A stretch of 64,000 nucleotides of DNA from Arcanobacterium sp. (GTDB taxonomy: Bacteria > Actinomycetota > Actinomycetes > Actinomycetales > Actinomycetaceae): assembly GCA_022783665.1 (NCBI GenBank), contig JALFZJ010000006.1, forward strand, positions 1 through 64,000. The letters are read 5' to 3'. The position numbers and the translations under genes were made by a program. Each line of letters opens with the position of its first letter. Position 1 is the stretch's first letter. The notes below the pieces were generated by a model. That model was not told the DNA's origin, searched no databases, and saw nothing but the letters and a program-made list of their open reading frames with translations. Positions 63,125-64,000 of this stretch are shown here, piece after piece.

Positions 63125-64000
63125 CTATTTGCTCAGATCGAAGATCGGCTCAAAGAACGCCGATAGTGACTCCGTATCCTCAAGCCCGCAAATGTGTGCC
63201 ACATACATATCTGGGCGCACCACAATCACTGCACCATCGCGCGAGATTCCACGAGCTTCGAAAATATCTTCCTTAGCAAACATATTGCGGGTAAGCGGAT
63301 AGAGCGAATCGCGCTTTTCTGCAACACCTTCAATATCAATAATGCCAAAGATCTGATTCTTATCTTCGAGTTGGAGCGGCCCTACGCGTGGGCGGAAAAT
63401 CTCTGGCGCGTCTAACAGCTCAAACTCATGGTGCCCTTGCTGGTAGATCACCTTCACGTCGAACACTGAATTCACGTCGTCTCCAGGCTTCGTGTGGCGA
63501 ACCACTGGCGAGGCCTCATCCTGTGCGAGCCACTTCGCGAATGTGCGCAGCTTGGATTCGGGTGCGCTAGCAGGAGCGGAATCAGCAAATACATATATGC
63601 GCCAGCGCCCGTCGGCCTCATGGAGATGCCCGAGGTGGAGGTCGTTGCCATCGCTGCGGCGCGCCACGCGATACGACTTAAACCTCTTGCCAAGAGTATA
63701 TCCAGTAGCCAACTCCTGCTTCGCATCATGCGCTACGAGTAATCCTGGCTTGTACTCTGTGCGGAAACCTGAGGGGAATTCCCATGTGCGCACGTAGAAA
63801 TCCTCAATAGACTCATCGCCTTCATCGGAGGCCGCCATGCGCCCAGACCACTCAAGGTCGAAGTCGATAAGGTCTTGAGCCACAGGTTGGCGTTCTGTGT
63901 TGTAGGTGGCGAGTAGTGACGGCGATGAATAGCCGCGTAGCACTTGTGCAAGCTTCCACGCGAGGTTCCAGCCGTCTTGCATCGATACGTTCATGCCCTG
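63125..64000 (-). CDS. FAD-dependent phenol-hydroxylase-like monooxygenase, C-terminal part
   Basis: The frame is open to the window end (first visible codons Q-G-M-N). GMNVSMQDGWNLAWKLAQVLRG is the second FAD-binding motif (shown as GMNVSMQDGWNLAWK), normally about residue 330-370 of a ~630-aa enzyme. The rest is the thioredoxin-like Phe_hydrox_dim domain (FPSGFRTEYKPGLLV, VARRSDGNDLHLGH). Such enzymes hydroxylate phenols or hydroxybenzoates to catechols with NADPH and O2. It lies 129 bp upstream of the hydratase on the same strand, and fits as the first step of the aromatic pathway. Confidence 0.88.
   Translation of the reverse strand, partial: QGMNVSMQDGWNLAWKLAQVLRGYSSPSLLATYNTERQPVAQDLIDFDLEWSGRMAASDEGDESIEDFYVRTWEFPSGFRTEYKPGLLVAHDAKQELATGYTLGKRFKSYRVARRSDGNDLHLGHLHEADGRWRIYVFADSAPASAPESKLRTFAKWLAQDEASPVVRHTKPGDDVNSVFDVKVIYQQGHHEFELLDAPEIFRPRVGPLQLEDKNQIFGIIDIEGVAEKRDSLYPLTRNMFAKEDIFEARGISRDGAVIVVRPDMYVAHICGLEDTESLSAFFEPIFDLSK

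Overview
The window looks like chromosomal DNA of a Gram-positive actinobacterium, probably of the Actinomycetaceae type. GC is moderate by eye. Supporting signs are the ferredoxin-dapC pair, a monomeric NADP-isocitrate dehydrogenase, two LytR-CpsA-Psr proteins, a helix-turn-helix class III adenylate cyclase, many GTG/TTG starts and several apparently leaderless genes. The genus cannot be fixed from the sequence. I saw no rRNA, tRNA, CRISPR array, transposase or phage gene.

Positions 1-13000 form a surface-decoration island. It holds a Gfo/Idh/MocA oxidoreductase (cut by the window edge), a LicD phosphocholine transferase, a polysaccharide flippase, an HTH-LicC-LicA fusion (choline kinase plus CTP:phosphocholine cytidylyltransferase) and a LicB-like choline permease. 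Interleaved are four choline-binding-repeat proteins: a frameshifted 'sunset'-domain protein, an L,D-transpeptidase, a GH25 muramidase and an NlpC/P60 endopeptidase. The simplest reading is that choline is imported, activated and attached to a surface polymer, which then anchors a set of peptidoglycan-remodelling enzymes. The NlpC/P60 gene is out of frame exactly at a G6 tract, and the sunset gene is out of frame at a perfect 28-bp palindrome, so surface display may switch or be decaying.

Positions 13000-19500 hold a family 2 glycosyltransferase, a DUF2304 protein, two LCP ligases, an adenylate cyclase and Maf. Positions 19600-27500 hold citrate synthase, DapC, ferredoxin, a VanW-like protein, a small membrane protein and TypA; the last two are joined by a 78-bp tandem duplication. 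Positions 27700-38400 carry a heterodimeric ABC exporter with complementary degenerate ATP sites, then a five-gene oligopeptide permease laid out like the streptococcal Ami system.

Positions 38500-51700 hold lipB-lipA, two long-chain acyl-CoA synthetases flanking an M18 aminopeptidase and another AMP-ligase, an alpha/beta hydrolase, a phosphatase-like protein lacking its catalytic Cys, and icd. Positions 51700-57000 (minus strand) hold a Na+/H+ antiporter, a polar amino-acid ABC transporter and an aminotransferase. The right end has pirin, a small GNAT protein and an aromatic meta-cleavage-type catabolic group: FAH-family protein, MFS transporter, HpaI-like aldolase, HpaH-like hydratase and a truncated FAD phenol-hydroxylase-like monooxygenase.
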